64,000 bases of DNA, from assembly GCA_027186245.1 (NCBI GenBank), contig CP114481.1, positions 55,126,569-55,190,568 on the forward strand. The letters are read 5' to 3'. This document shows, piece after piece, positions 1 through 12,613 of the stretch. Made by a program: the position numbers and the translations under genes. The notes beneath the pieces were generated by a model, which made no database searches, was not told the origin of the DNA, and worked only from the letters and a program-made list of their open reading frames with translations. The DNA is from Coriaria nepalensis. Lineage: Eukaryota; Streptophyta; Magnoliopsida; Cucurbitales; Coriariaceae. Numbering within the stretch: position 1 is the first letter of the stretch; each line of letters opens with the position of its first letter.

Positions 1-44
1 CCTAACCTACATCAAATTCAAATCACTCGAACACTATTCACCTT

Positions 45-1085
45 TCAGACTTTCAAGAGCTGCATCTTGTTCGAAAACGCAACCGCAATCCAATCGGGCT
101 GGGCCGAGGACCATTGCAACTGATTAATCTCGGACCCGGTAGAGTACATAGACAATGGATCGATCCCGTTGGGGCCTGCCACCGTCGGCAACTCCCAAAT
201 AAGTGCCTGCGAATCATCCCCTGCTGAGCATATATGCCGGCAACTATGCGGTGCCCATGCGATCGCGTTCACACTAGCCCAATGCCTGTCCAGCTCGGCC
301 ACGGGCATAGTAGGCGATCTAATGTCCAAAATCACAACTTTATTACTATCCATTAAAATGGTAGCCATGTACCTCAAGTCCTGCTTGTTCCAAGCGAGTC
401 TGAGAAGAGGAGTTTCCGGCGTGGGGCTCTCGTAAATAATGGTGGAGTGCTCTTTGTCTCTTAAATCGAAGATTCTGACAGATCCATCCGCAGAAACAGA
501 GGCGAAAACCCTAGCTTCTCCCCAGGCAATGTCGTAGACTTCTTTGTCGTGAGCGATGAGCTGGGTTTCGACGACTGATTTCTCTATGTCCCAGATTGTA
601 CAGGTCGTGTCGATGCTGGAAGTTCCGATCCGTTTCGGCTCGATCTCGTTCCAGTCGAAGGAGGTCAAGGGGGCGCAGAACTCGCTGGTTTTGCTGTTGT
701 TGAGGACGGAGATGGGTTCGACGGAGTTTTCTCGGACTTCCCAGAGGCGTAGGTAGTCGCCGGAGGAGGCTAAGACGTCGCCGGAGGATTTGCGGAGGGA
801 GGAGGGAGCGTTGGGGTGGAACATGAGTTTGGTGGGTGGGTAAGGGTGGTCAAAGGAGAGAGAAGGGTTGGTTTTGACCGAGAGTGTGTCTGGATCGAAG
901 GAGACAATGTCGACGCGGTTTGTATATTCTTCAATGAAACTGCCGACGGCGATGCGGTGATGGTGGTTGCTGTGGTAGTTCCTAGATGGGGCGGAGGAGA
1001 TGGCCATGCAGTAGATCGGATAAGGCGATTCATAGGTGACGGAATATTCCGGTCTCAGGTGAGATTCCTGTGTTGAGTTCTCCAT
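45..1085 (-). CDS. TTG1: TTG1-type WD40 repeat protein (anthocyanin/trichome regulator)
   Basis: Intact single-exon gene, 346 aa; Arabidopsis TTG1 is 341 aa and also has an uninterrupted coding region. Family role: WD40 scaffold that joins R2R3-MYB and bHLH factors in the MBW complex controlling anthocyanin and proanthocyanidin synthesis, trichomes, root hairs and seed mucilage. Seen here: WD-like blades ending LRLWEV (112-117), TIWDI (163-167), RIFDLR (204-209), ILDIR (252-256) and LIWEL (295-299). The stretch from about residue 125 to the C-terminus carries the very conserved TTG1 signatures ([16 protein letters not shown], 168-183; [18 protein letters not shown], 248-265). The N-terminus and a His-rich insert (residues 38-43) are variable, as is usual. 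The start ATG is followed by the family's MENS/MDNS opening. The related LWD1/AN11 clade is less likely, given the N-terminal third. No neighbour within 5 kb to the right. Confidence 0.95.
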   Translation of the reverse strand: MENSTQESHLRPEYSVTYESPYPIYCMAISSAPSRNYHSNHHHRIAVGSFIEEYTNRVDIVSFDPDTLSVKTNPSLSFDHPYPPTKLMFHPNAPSSLRKSSGDVLASSGDYLRLWEVRENSVEPISVLNNSKTSEFCAPLTSFDWNEIEPKRIGTSSIDTTCTIWDIEKSVVETQLIAHDKEVYDIAWGEARVFASVSADGSVRIFDLRDKEHSTIIYESPTPETPLLRLAWNKQDLRYMATILMDSNKVVILDIRSPTMPVAELDRHWASVNAIAWAPHSCRHICSAGDDSQALIWELPTVAGPNGIDPLSMYSTGSEINQLQWSSAQPDWIAVAFSNKMQLLKV

Positions 1086-1551
1086 CCCCCTGTATTCCTC
1101 TTTCCCCCTGCTCAGTTTGTAGATTCTCTTATTCTCGGGAAAATGACGGGAAAAGCCCCTAGAATATTTGGTGGGAAAGGATAAAAAATGCTCCGACGGT
1201 TGGAAATAAACGGTACTGTTTATTCAGTCAAAGTTCTTACCAGCAAGTCAAATTTGGGTTCATAAAGAATAGAAAAGTCTTCTACACCCCAAGGTAAAGT
1301 CTTTTCAACCTTGTTGCCCATTTTGGCCCAAAAAATCCTTGTTGCCTATCAAAACCTCACATGGGCTTCGCACTCTATCTTGGCCCAACACTGCAAGTTT
1401 CATTTTACAATTACTTCCCAAGCTAACGGGCCTAACAACCAAGTGGTTCTAAAGGGCCCAAAAACTAACATCACTACTAACATGTATAACAATATCTATG
1501 AATACACTTGTACAATACGCAATCCAGAGTTTAACCCAAATAAATTATGAA

Positions 1552-1583
<32 letters not shown>

Positions 1584-4500
1584 TCACTCTCTCACTCTCT
1601 CAGTACAAAGAACAGGACAACAAAAAACGAGGACGAGGCCTTCAAAGTCTTCGCTACAGGGAGGTGACATTCATGTCTGTCCGAGTTTAATATATTTTTA
1701 ACACAACGTATGGGCTTGCGTCATCAAGCTGTAGAGCCATGACGATGTTACATGTTGTAATGCTGACATCAGTTTCACTTATATCGATTGGGCAATTTGG
1801 TCACATCTCGCATCTGGACCACCACTGTATATGGATTATTAATTAAACCGTGACAGATTTTTATATTAGAATTTGGAGCCGTAGCAGGAAAATAAATAAA
1901 AATATAATATAATATAAATATAATTAAAATAAATTTAAGTAATTATTTATTTATATTAATTATTTAAATAATAAATTATTAAATTATAATAAATAATTTT
2001 ATCTTTATTTTATTTAAATTGTATTCCATTATTTAATTTTTATCCCGACGTTTTTTTCTTAAAAATGAGGAATAATAGACAAACTCGTTTTTAAAGTGCT
2101 CGATCAAGTATTCAAAGAGAGAGAGGTATGCATGTGTTTGTGACACGTCATTATGTAATTAATAATAAAAAATATATAAAAGAGTAAGACGATAAGGGAA
2201 GGGAAGGGAAGGGAAGGGAAGGGAAGGGAAGGGAAGGGAAGGGAAGGGAAGGGGAAGTGCACGAACTTCCAACTTACGATGAGATATAGTAATTGAGAAC
2301 CTGATTGGAGGGCTCGTCTCTTTCGGATTGCAACTTGTTCTTGCCTTATGGAGATTTGGAACCTAGTATTGACTTCCAAGTCAGGTCTGCACACTGTTAC
2401 ATCCGGTCGGCATTTTTTTAGCATTTTGCATTCTACCGTGACGTTGATAGAGAAGAACGTTAGTTTGGCTTGCGTGTCCAAACCACATCACGAATTGCAG
2501 TTTAGTTTTGGCTTGCGTTTGATAGAGAAGAACGTTTAACTTTCGTTGAAGTTAAGAGAAAATTTTGATGAATATTTTATTTTTCGATATATATATTGAC
2601 GAGAGAATTTAATTAAATACTGGTAATGAAAATAAATAATGACAATAGAATTAAAGTATTAAAAAATATATAAATTAAGTAATAATATTAGATAAAGTAA
2701 ATGATTTAAAACATTAATTTGATAAGTAAATTTAAGGATTACACTAAAATAATGATTAAACAAGATGAAATTTAAATAAGTATGAAGATGAGAGAATGTA
2801 GAAAAATGAACATTTTGTCTGATAATGCAAATTAAAATGCACATCGGTGAAAATCCGTGGCTCAATAACATTCATAAGAACAAATTCAAAGAACAAAAAT
2901 GACATATTTTATGGAGGAAATGAAAAGGAACCAAACGGACGAAAATGATAGATATGTGTCGGAACTATGTGTTTGATTGTTGTTTGTTTTGTAGTGATCA
3001 AATTGATTCTTTTACCTTCCATTAAACCTATTATTTATGTAATCTCCCAAATAGTTTTAAATTAGGTATAATAATGAAGAAATAAATTTAAAATTAATTT
3101 ATTAACAAATTTTAATTATCACATATATCTAATTATAATAATGAAAATAATAGGAAATTTATTAATAAATTTTAAAACTTAATAAAAGTTTAAATTTAAT
3201 TAATAATAATAATAATAAAATATACCACGTTATTACAATTTGACAAACATCTTAATTAGCATAAGCACTATGCTTGCTTATTTATCATGGTATGTGTCAA
3301 TATTAGGTTAATGTATCATGCAATTTGTTTAATTACCGTATAAGGTGTCAGTCTTAGGCATAGTTGATTACACTATATAAACCCGTTTGATGTTTACGGC
3401 AAAAGCATGAAGAGAAAGGAAGGAAAAGAAAAGAAAAGAAAAGAAAAGAAAAGAGAGGAAAAGAAGTAAAGGAGAAAGAGGAGAATAAGTGAGAAAAATG
3501 GAAGAAAATTTTAGGTATTAACTTATTGTCTTAGTAAAAAAATTTATAAATATAATTTTATTATAATATAAAGATATTATTTATTTGTTAGTTATTAGGA
3601 TGTTAAAATTTTTTGAACGATTGTTATATTGATTTGAGGATAATATATTTATTAATAAGCATGATGAATTGAAGATAATATTGATTATACTAATATTAAT
3701 ATTGATGTTAAGATTATGATTATTATATAACATGTAAAATAGAAATGAAATGATTTTATTATCATGCTAAAAATGAAATCATAATTAGTATGAACGTAAT
3801 ATAGCATGATAATTTAAGAGTAATATAAGTTTTGAGATGTTATGATTAAATGCATATGTTCATATTTAGGATATAAAAAAAGAGAATGTTATGATAAAAT
3901 AATAAATATCATAAGCATGCATATGCATAACATTAAAATGAGGTGCTATCAGATTATAAAAATGACCGATTGTCGATCATAAAAGACCCCATATAATTTT
4001 ATAGAAAAAGTCATAGCATATCATTATACTGATCATAGCAAACCATTGATTAGATATTAGTTGAATGTTGCCGACAACATCCTTAGAGCCCAAGCATATA
4101 AAAGGATATGAAATCATGCATACTAGATATAAATCATAAAGAAATTAATTTAAAATAATCAATAAACGATTAATACATGTGAGTAAGATCATATACTTAC
4201 TGAGTTTCTAGCTCATAATTGTTTTACCTTATATTGTAGGAAATTACAAAGATAAAACTGTAAACTAAGGATCATTAAATGATAAACTTCTTATGGGACA
4301 TAACCTAAGGAAAGATAAAAAGACTTGAAAAACTTCTTAGAGAAGTATATATTATTAAAAAATAATAAATATTATTATTGTTTAAAAGTTTTGGAATTAA
4401 TTTCGTATGACATGGTTTTCAATTATATCTTAGTTCAAATTATTACACTATTTCTATCAAAAAGATTTAAAAAGTTGAGTTATAAAATAACGCACCTACT

Positions 4501-6395
4501 AGCTATGCATGTTTCACCCAAAAATATTTGATAAACTAAACAGCTAGTATGGCGGAAGTTGTAAGTAAATTCGAAGTGGAATGATCGTAATAAACTTGAA
4601 GTCGAACCCCACTTCCCTAATTTTCAAAAACCACTTCCCACTTTGTGAGCGTCGTCCATCTTTTTTCGAGAGAGGTTTTGACTCAACTTTTCTACCAAAC
4701 TCTAATGACTATGAGGTTTATGTTCGTCTCAACTAATTTCTCTCACCTCCATTGAATATCGGTCAAAGCTCCACACTTCTCCATGTATTTCGGCCAAACT
4801 CTCTCTCTCTCTCGGTTGAGAATATGTCAAATGAATCTCCACTTTTTGGAGAAAAGTAGTTCAACTTTTGATCAAGCAACTTTTTAGCCGAAACTTTCCC
4901 TTTCTTTCTCATCTCAGTCGAAATGCTTTATTTCTCTTTTCATTTTTGGCCGAAATTGATGTCTCTCAAGCAACTTTAAGCCGAAATTATTATTTTATGC
5001 TCAAAATTCGGCCAACCTCTTATCTTGACTAAAATGGGGTTAAAAATATGATTATTTAGCTACTTTTTAGAGAAATTTGATTTCACATTTAATCTTTTAT
5101 AAGCTCGATTGAATTTTTCATTATATTTTGTCAATTTTATCATGTTTTGGGATCGTTTCGGCTGAACTCCTTAAGTTAGGAGACAAGATTTATTTTTTAT
5201 CTAAATGGTCGAGATTGAATTTTAAATAATCTATGTACAAGTAATTTATAATTTATTTTCATACCGCTTCATCTATTTATTTTAAAATTTGAATTAATCA
5301 CATTTTATGACGGATAAATTCTAACATCAATCAAGATTCCACGTTAGCTAGAAATCAAGAAAGCATATAGCAAGAGTTGATGCGTAGCTGGTAGTTGATA
5401 GTTGATAGGCTAGGTTGTCCTTATTTTTTTAGAAAAGCACAAATCATGTCTTCGTCAAAGGACGAAGAAGAAAACGAAAAAGAAAAAAGAGATCACATTA
5501 TATTCAAATATCTCTCGAGTAAAATATGGTAGCTACTAGCTAGTCAGCAGTGCCTTCTGTTTGAATCAACTTCACAACAAACGAAAAATGAACCAGTTAA
5601 TTTACCATGTTTATAATTCGTATCCGCAGCATCAACCTTTTGAAATCAAGAAACGTGTTGTTTACTTTAGAAGTTAATGGCGTAGATACCCAAATCTTCC
5701 TGAATCATTCATGCACATAATCAATAACAGTCCTTTACCACCTTCACCGTGAAGGGAGGGTGGAAATTGATGAGAAGTCAATTGCATTATTTTTCTTTTC
5801 TTTGGCGTAATAACTTACTTCATAATGAACTAAGTACGTTTCTCTCTACCTCATCACAAATATATTATCATTCTTGCGCACGTCATTTCTCTGCTACGTA
5901 CGCACATGTAAGGACAATCAGATTGAATATTGGTCGAAGCTTCATTTTCACATGCATAAACCCTATCAAAAACTCATTACCATTCAATCTTCATCACATG
6001 TACCATGAGCTTGTTTTTTTTTAGATAACACCCAAAAACAAAACAAAAAAAGCTTAATTATGGCCATTTAGATTACAAAAAATATAATTGAAAATTACAT
6101 ACGGACTTAATTTTAATTAAAAAATATATAAAATAAATACGATTATTTATTTATTTATTACCATATTTATGGAATGGTACCATTTCAAATCTAACCCTCG
6201 GTCAAAAACAAAGGGTCACATTTTATTAGGTTCTAGACTTGGCATGGGACCTCCTTCGGCTTTGACAATGTGTATATATATGTGTGCAATATCGGTATAG
6301 AGCTCACCTTCGTGGAAACTTACCAGAGCTTAAGTATATCGCAATCCTTTCCTGTCTTCTTTTTGCTTCTAGTCCTTATCGGCCACATAATATAT
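1086..6395. other. AT-rich intergenic DNA with microsatellites and a probable transposon remnant
   Basis: No gene found. The first ~300 bases hold the TTG1 5' flank. The rest is AT-rich with simple repeats: CT-rich tract 1553-1604, AAGGG pentamer array 2195-2252, AAAAG-like tract about 3421-3460. From about 3900 to 5340 the composition changes: the words GCCGAAA/CGGCC recur about every 50-100 bases, and a TACTTACTGAGTTTCTAGCTC stretch lies near 4190. This looks like the non-coding part of an old LTR element, but no pol-type coding sequence is seen. Small open frames here lack any recognisable domain. Confidence 0.4.
2195..2252. repeat. AAGGG pentanucleotide microsatellite
   Basis: About eleven uninterrupted copies of AAGGG, strongly purine-biased on the plus strand, in AT-rich intergenic DNA. 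No gene is affected. Confidence 0.95.
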
Positions 6396-9300
6396 ATGGA
6401 TACCAAGGTCTTATCTACCGGAATCCGGCACACAAATCTTCCGGAGAGCTATGTCAGACCGGAGTCCGACCGTCCCCGCCTGTCGGAAGTATTGACATGC
6501 GAGAACGTTCCGGTCATCGACTTGGGTATGGAGGATAGAAGCCGTATTGTTGAACTCGTAGGTCATGCTTGCAAGACATACGGCTTTTTCCAGGTGATTA
6601 TAATTATTATCTAAATATTTATCTACGTCTTAGTCAATAACGTTGATTAAGCAGTGTTATTGATGTGGTTTTGTGGGTAATGATAGGTGATTAATCATGG
6701 CGTGGCGGGAGATGCGGTGGAGAAAATGACAGGGGTGGCGCATGAGTTTTTTGGGTTGCCCGTAGAGGAAAAGTTGAAACTGTACTCCGATGATCCCACA
6801 AAAACAGTTAGACTTTCGACTAGTTTTAATGTGAATAAAGAGAAAGTTCATAATTGGAGAGATTATCTTAGGCTCCATTGCTATCCTTTGGACAAGTTTG
6901 TTCCTGAGTGGCCTTCTAATCCTCCTCTATTCAAGTATGTCCTCTCTCTCTCTCTCTCTCAATCTCACTTTCTCCTTACACGTTTCTATAATATTTTCAA
7001 AAATTAGATTTATTACGTAGTTTACCTACTAAGACAAGTAAGTGATCATGACATAAAAGAGAGACGTATACAATACTAAATAATATTAACATCACAACTT
7101 TGTGGTCCATTTGCATTTTTTATAACTATGACTTAGGAGATCTATATTTATAACTTTTAGCCAAAAAAAAATATATATATATATCTGTATTTATAACTGA
7201 AATACCTACTTTTTTAGTTGTCTTATTATCATGTGATACTCTCAGATTAATTGGCAATACTGATTTAAAAATTTGATAATACTAATTTAAAAAATATCGT
7301 ATAAATATATTTGTCTTATCTAAATAATGATAAGTATCAGATAATATTATATATTAATTATATTTTAAGATCAAATTCGAACTCATTATAATAATAAAGT
7401 TTAAATTATTATGTGAGCTTTGTCTTTTTTTTTTTTTTTTTTTTTTGGGTCATAACATGTTTCTCTTATAAGCTTATCTTCTAAAAGAAAAGTAAACATG
7501 ACCTTGTTGAATTTTGGTATATTTTTGGTAGATTTGAATTTCTTGAAAAATAAATAAATAAATAAATAAATTAAAAGACTTTTCCATGTGCACACACGCG
7601 ATGTTGTTTCCAAGGTGTAAATACTGTGTGTTCAGAATCTGACCATACACACCCGACCTGTTAAGGACCGTGACCTACACTGACGGACCAATTATGTCTA
7701 AAATGGCTGCACTAACTCCTCTACACTTTTTTCTTTCTGGATATTCCGTAGACTTCGACATGATTTGCTTCTTATCTTTGAATATTCGTAAGTGGAAACA
7801 GTCTTTATTATTATGTTATTTTTATATATTGTTGCGCCTAAATTTTTGTCGTATCTATATATTTAATGATTAAAATATTAATTAGGTTAAAATTATTGAT
7901 ATTATTATGAAAATTTATATAATTATTATATACGTTATATAAGATTCTTAATATAGTGATAATAAATCTTTTTTATATAATATATAAAAATTATTTTTAA
8001 ATTGAGTTATTTTATTTTTTTTTTAAGATTAAGTTTAATTTCTTTCTTTTTGGATCGAGATTTTTATTTTTTTAAAATTGAGTTTAATTTTTTTTTTATC
8101 AGACCGAACTCATTTTTCAGATTAATTTTTTTTTAATATTTTTTTCTAAATCGAGTTCTTTATTTTTTTGGGAACTTTATATTCATCTCATATTGAGATT
8201 TAATATAATATAATTAATATCTCTCAATTTGGGTACGGTTTATGGTTCATACCAAGTTCTCAATCTAGAAAGATAGAAACATGATAGAATTCTCGATTTA
8301 CATGTAAGATCTCCGTCTAATATCACCGACCGACATATCAGGAACTTAAATAAAAATATATTTCTGTCTAGATCCATAAATCGATATGAATTGGGAATTC
8401 GGTCTGGATCGGAAACTCGATTTAGACAGTGAACTCAATCTGAGTTATCGATTTATGAATCAAATATCGGTCTCTAGATTTTAAATTCAAATTGAATATT
8501 AATCTCTAAATTTTTATATTTTGTTAATAGTTATCATTATTCATTAATATTTAAATAAAATGAGAAAGAAGTTAGTCGCAATTATAAAAAAAAAATTTAT
8601 AAATTAATTATATTTAAATTTTTTTGTATTTTTATAAATTTTTTTATCATGTAATATTTTTTTAATCTTTAAATTAAAATAAATAATTAAAATATTATTA
8701 TAATAATATACCTATAAAAAATGAATAAAGATTAAATACGCTCTCTTCATAAGTCCCTGATTAGGGACCATACGTAGTTTAATACTAACGGTTAATTATT
8801 TTTATAAGAAAAAAATTACAATTATTCCGTCCCTAATGACTTTTTTGGGAGCATTATTTGAAGATTTATGTACGCATTATTGATTGTCGGGAGTGCGTAT
8901 AGGGACAAGATCACGTAGTCAATGGTTGACTTTGTTAGAATTGAAAATGAGTTGGATCCACGTGGGCCATGTGTTTTTTCATAGACTTCTCCAAACAAAG
9001 TCTTGGACGGTTTGGATGTAAGGCGTGGGTCCGCAAATGAAATCACGGCGCTTGATATATTATGTAACGCGTAAAGCTAAAGTCGAATATTTTTCCGACG
9101 TAGTTTTGGGGTTATTCTTATGGAGTTCTCTCTCTATGCTGACATCATGAAGTTTTCCTTGCTGTCGTAAGCTAAGATCAATACTGACTCATACTTTACA
9201 CGATCATATGAGCGGGAGACGTAAATATAGTTGGTAGACCATGTGCAATAAATAACATTGGGTTCTTAATCGAAATATACTTTGAATTTTTGAACGGCTC

Positions 9301-10309
9301 AGATTCGTTGTTTCAATGAATTTATCAATTAAGGAGTCACAGCACGTGTTTTTATCTAAAGTAGCCTTCAACTTTTAGGGAGCCCTGTCAGCTAATTTCA
9401 AGGTCATTGGGCCTATGACATTAAATTTATTATTGGTATGTTTCTGGGGACCAATATGCTCATAATAAGTCCATTCTGTTTTGGGTCCATGTTGGGGTTG
9501 GGCTATTCGGCCGTTTCCGTTTTGTGGATCGAGAAAGTACAACCGCACCTATCTTATCTGTCTGCTACATGTGCTAAATAGATCCCGAAAATTGTGAAAC
9601 AGTGTATGAATATTATTTGTACGTTTTTTTTTATTTTGATGGTGATAGGGAAATAGTGAGCGACTACTGTAGAGAAGTAAGAGAGCTTGGGTTCAGAATA
9701 CAGGGATTGATATCAGAGAGCTTAGGACTAGAACAAGGTTACATAAAGCAAGTGTTGGGGGAACAAGGACAACATATGGCTGTGAATTATTACCCGCCAT
9801 GTCCGGAACCAGAGTTGACTTATGGATTGCCAGGCCACACTGACCCCAATGCTCTCACCATTCTTCTTCAAGACCTTCAGGTCGCTGGCCTTCAAGTCCT
9901 CAAAGACGGCAAATGGGTCGCTGTTAATCCCATCCCCAATGCCTTTGTCATCAACATTGGCGATCAACTTCAGGTAAACGGCAGTTTCTGCATGAAACTG
10001 CATTTGAGATCAGATAGATTTTGTGCGTCCAAACTGAACTTTTTAAAATGTTACTTGTAGGCGTTGAGTAATGGGATTTATAAAAGTGTGTGGCACCGGG
10101 CGATAGTCAATGCAGATAAACCGAGGCTTTCCGTAGCTTCATTTTTATGTCCGTTCGATGATGCGCTAATCAGCCCGGCAAAACGGCTTACGGAAGATGG
10201 AGGCGGGGCGCTATATAGGGGTTACACTTACACCGAGTATTACAAGAAGTTTTGGAGCAGAAACTTGGATCAAGAACATTGTTTGGAGAACTTCAAGAAT
10301 TCCGGTTGA
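6396..10309 (+). CDS. DMR6: DMR6-type 2-oxoglutarate/Fe(II) oxygenase (salicylate hydroxylase family)
   Basis: Four exons, 6396-6593, 6687-6934, 9649-9973, 10061-10309; 339 aa (Arabidopsis DMR6 and DLO1 are 349 aa). All borders are GT-AG and phases agree. The family hydroxylates salicylic acid (S5H/S3H) in the cytosol, lowering immune salicylate. Seen here: DIOX_N signature GFFQVINHG across the exon 1-2 join, the RLSTSFNV and WRDYLRLHCYP blocks typical of DMR6, MAVNYYPPCPEPELTYGLP, the iron ligands H212, D214 and H269, and the 2-oxoglutarate motif R279-x-S281. The C-terminus KFWSRNLDQEHCLENF is characteristic of DMR6. The ATG at 6396 is chosen because MDTKVLSTGIRHTNLPESYV aligns with the DMR6 start; an in-frame ATG upstream would add a hydrophobic leader foreign to the family. 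Intron 2 is 2.7 kb, against about 90 bases for introns 1 and 3. DMR6 versus DLO1 cannot be settled by eye. Confidence 0.92.
6935..9648 (+). other. Large second intron of the DMR6-type gene
   Basis: The donor is AA|GTATGT and the acceptor ATAG|G, completing the Lys codon before EIVSDYCREV. The intron is AT-rich with T tracts (7423-7447), AAAT repeats near 7550 and a block at 8160-8480 with repeated GATTTA/ATCTC words. I see no transposon coding sequence or clear terminal repeats, so insertion of an element is possible but unproven. Confidence 0.75.
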
Positions 10310-10803
10310 TAATAAGGCCTTGAGTTTGAACTTTTCTTCCACTGTTTGGTATATCTTTATTGATTGAAAACGCTTGGTACTTTAATTTGTTCCAACTTCC
10401 TGATGTGCTCATTGACTTTGAACTCCATTTCATCATACTTGTAGTCCGTACGATTATTCAAGTTATTGGTTGGGCTGTTTGTAATAATTTTGATTCCTCT
10501 AAATAAGTTCTTGATATTCAATCTAGAAAGTTTAAAGGTGTTCATGAGTAGACACACTCACATATATATATATGTTTGTTCTTTCTTTAGAATGAATTTA
10601 CATAAAAGAGATGCTCTAACTGATAAATGGCTGTGCTCAAGTGCTTTATTCACACAAGCGGTGGAATCTTTCTTATTGCCTTTTCTTTTTGTTCATGGAT
10701 GAAAGTTACATCGGAGAAACCAACAAAGAGGCAGAGGAATAAACAATCAAACAGACCGAAACACAAAAGACTCGAAAAAGAAAAGAAAAGGTTGTCTCAA
10801 GTC

Positions 10804-12488
10804 TCAAACCCGCTTAAGAAATTCCATGACATAAGTATTGAAAGCAGAACACTCCACTTTGAAGCCCTGAAATCCAGCCCCCTTTGCCAAACCTTCAAAT
10901 TCTTTCTGGGTCCTCTCTTTGCCTCCTGGATTATGAGCCAACATGATGATGTCGATATGAACCACTCCCTTAGTTGCCAGGCTCGTGTCTGGAGCTACTG
11001 GAAGAATACACTCCGCTATTATCACTTTTCCATTATGTGGAAGCGCTCCGTAGCAGTTCTTCAAGAATTTCAAGCAGTGCTCATCACTCCAATCGTGACA
11101 GATCCACTGTAACAAAATAAGAAAATAAAAAGTTATGTTGCCCTATCTTCTTAAACAAGATATAAAGTTCATTATAGGCTTCTAGTGGTGCTTTTGTGAG
11201 CTCCTCTAATTGATTTTTTATGGGGAAATATGGTAGATAAGATTTTGAAAAAGATCCTTTTGATAAGTTCAAATAAGTCACCTTCATGAAAATGGCATCT
11301 CCTTTAGGAATGCTAACAAACATATCTCCTCCAACATGCTCAACACCTACCATAACAACCCGATATCTTTACTCATAAACTCGAAAAACCAGGACCGTTT
11401 ATATTTGGAAGACAATTCAATAGGGTGTATGCTGTTGAACAGGAGCATTGGAATATATATATACCAGGGTAAGACGGAGCATCCTTGATCACATGAGGTA
11501 GATCAAAGTTGATGCCCTTTAAGGAGGGGTACTTAGAAACAATCATGCTAACGACAGATCCAGTCCCACCTCCGACATCCACGACTGATTTGAGGCCTTC
11601 GAAGCCTTTGTAGGTCTCGAGGAGTTTCTTCATGGTGATGGTTGAGTGATCGGCCATTCCCTTGTTGAAAACCTTGTTGAATCTTGGATCGGTTCCGTGA
11701 TAGTCAAATGCTGTCATTCCATATGCCTTGTTGAATGGAATCCCACCTTCTAGAACAGCATCTTTCAAGTGGTACCTTAAAAGAAAAGTAAAGCAAATAT
11801 ATTGCAAATCATATCAAAATCTCCATCAACCCAATTTCAAATATATTAAAATCCCAATTCAAATAATGGGATTTTTGTATAGTTAATTACTTCTAATTAT
11901 CTTAATTGACCATTTTTTTTTTCAAAGAACTGATTCTAAATTCTTAAATTCTTACAATAAGTCCATCACTTGATAATCAACATGATCATAGACAAAAACA
12001 GAGCGACAAAAACGGAGTGACCACAATAGAGCAGCTCGAACATTTCCGAATGAATAGTAAAAACCATACCAGCTTTCCATGAGGACTTTATCCTGATTCA
12101 TGAGACAAAGAGCGGCAATAGAAACACCAACTTCGTTCTTGGTCAAGAACTTGCAAACAGGGGCCAAGCCATAAAGCCGCTCAACTCTGCCATCAGGCAG
12201 AGTGCGTAGAGAGTAGGTGAGAACAGAGTAAGTGGCAAGGAGGCGCAGCATGCGATCAAGCACCACAGCTGCATCAGGGTTAGTGGTGGGAAGCTTAGAG
12301 GCAATATCAGAAGGTGATAGGAAAGCTCCTGGCCCAGCTTGTGCTATGATTTCTAGAAGGTCAAGCTCTATGGCGGATTTGAGGACCATAGGAAGAACAG
12401 AAGCGCTGGCCAGTTGCATGGCGAAGAGGTTTGCTTCTTCATCCGATACCTGAGTTGGAGTCATCTGGGTTTCTCCTGTTGAAGCCAT
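10804..12488 (-). CDS. COMT: Caffeic acid / 5-hydroxyconiferaldehyde O-methyltransferase
   Basis: Four exons on the minus strand: 12070-12488, 11465-11775, 11282-11346, 10804-11106; 365 aa, the standard COMT length. The enzyme moves a methyl group from S-adenosylmethionine to the ring hydroxyl of caffeoyl/5-hydroxyferuloyl units in the cytosol, leading to syringyl lignin and sinapate. Seen here: dimerisation N-terminus with [22 protein letters not shown] loop VDVGGGTG (205-212), substrate region [19 protein letters not shown], and the catalytic residues H269 (in [11 protein letters not shown]), E297 and E329, at the same numbers as alfalfa COMT. The end [10 protein letters not shown] is typical. 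Exon 1 ends inside the Trp codon (TG|GTATGG), which restores the family sequence. Divergent from the RIN13-like gene, about 1.1 kb away. High confidence as a true COMT rather than a COMT-like OMT. Confidence 0.96.
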
Positions 12489-12595
12489 TTTTTCTTATCG
12501 TATTTAAGAAGAAGGGAGAAATTGCAGGTTGAAGAAGGCGCAAAAGGGAAGAGTTTTTGAGTTGTGTTAGATGAGATGATTTGCTGAAAGGAATC

Positions 12596-12613
12596 CTTTT
12601 TATAATTTATATG
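12596..12613 (-). promoter_or_regulatory. Probable TATA box of COMT
   Basis: On the minus strand TATAAATTATAAAAA lies about 110-125 bases upstream of the COMT ATG, a usual distance for a plant gene with a 70-90 base leader. Predicted from sequence only. Confidence 0.4.

Noticed and set aside
9602..9648. Upstream extension of DMR6 exon 3 with an in-frame ATG
   Set aside because: It is intron sequence; the ATAG acceptor at 9647-9648 restores the conserved FK|EIVS junction.
10627..11112. 161-codon plus-strand frame
   Set aside because: Antisense to the last COMT exon and its 3' flank; no family similarity.
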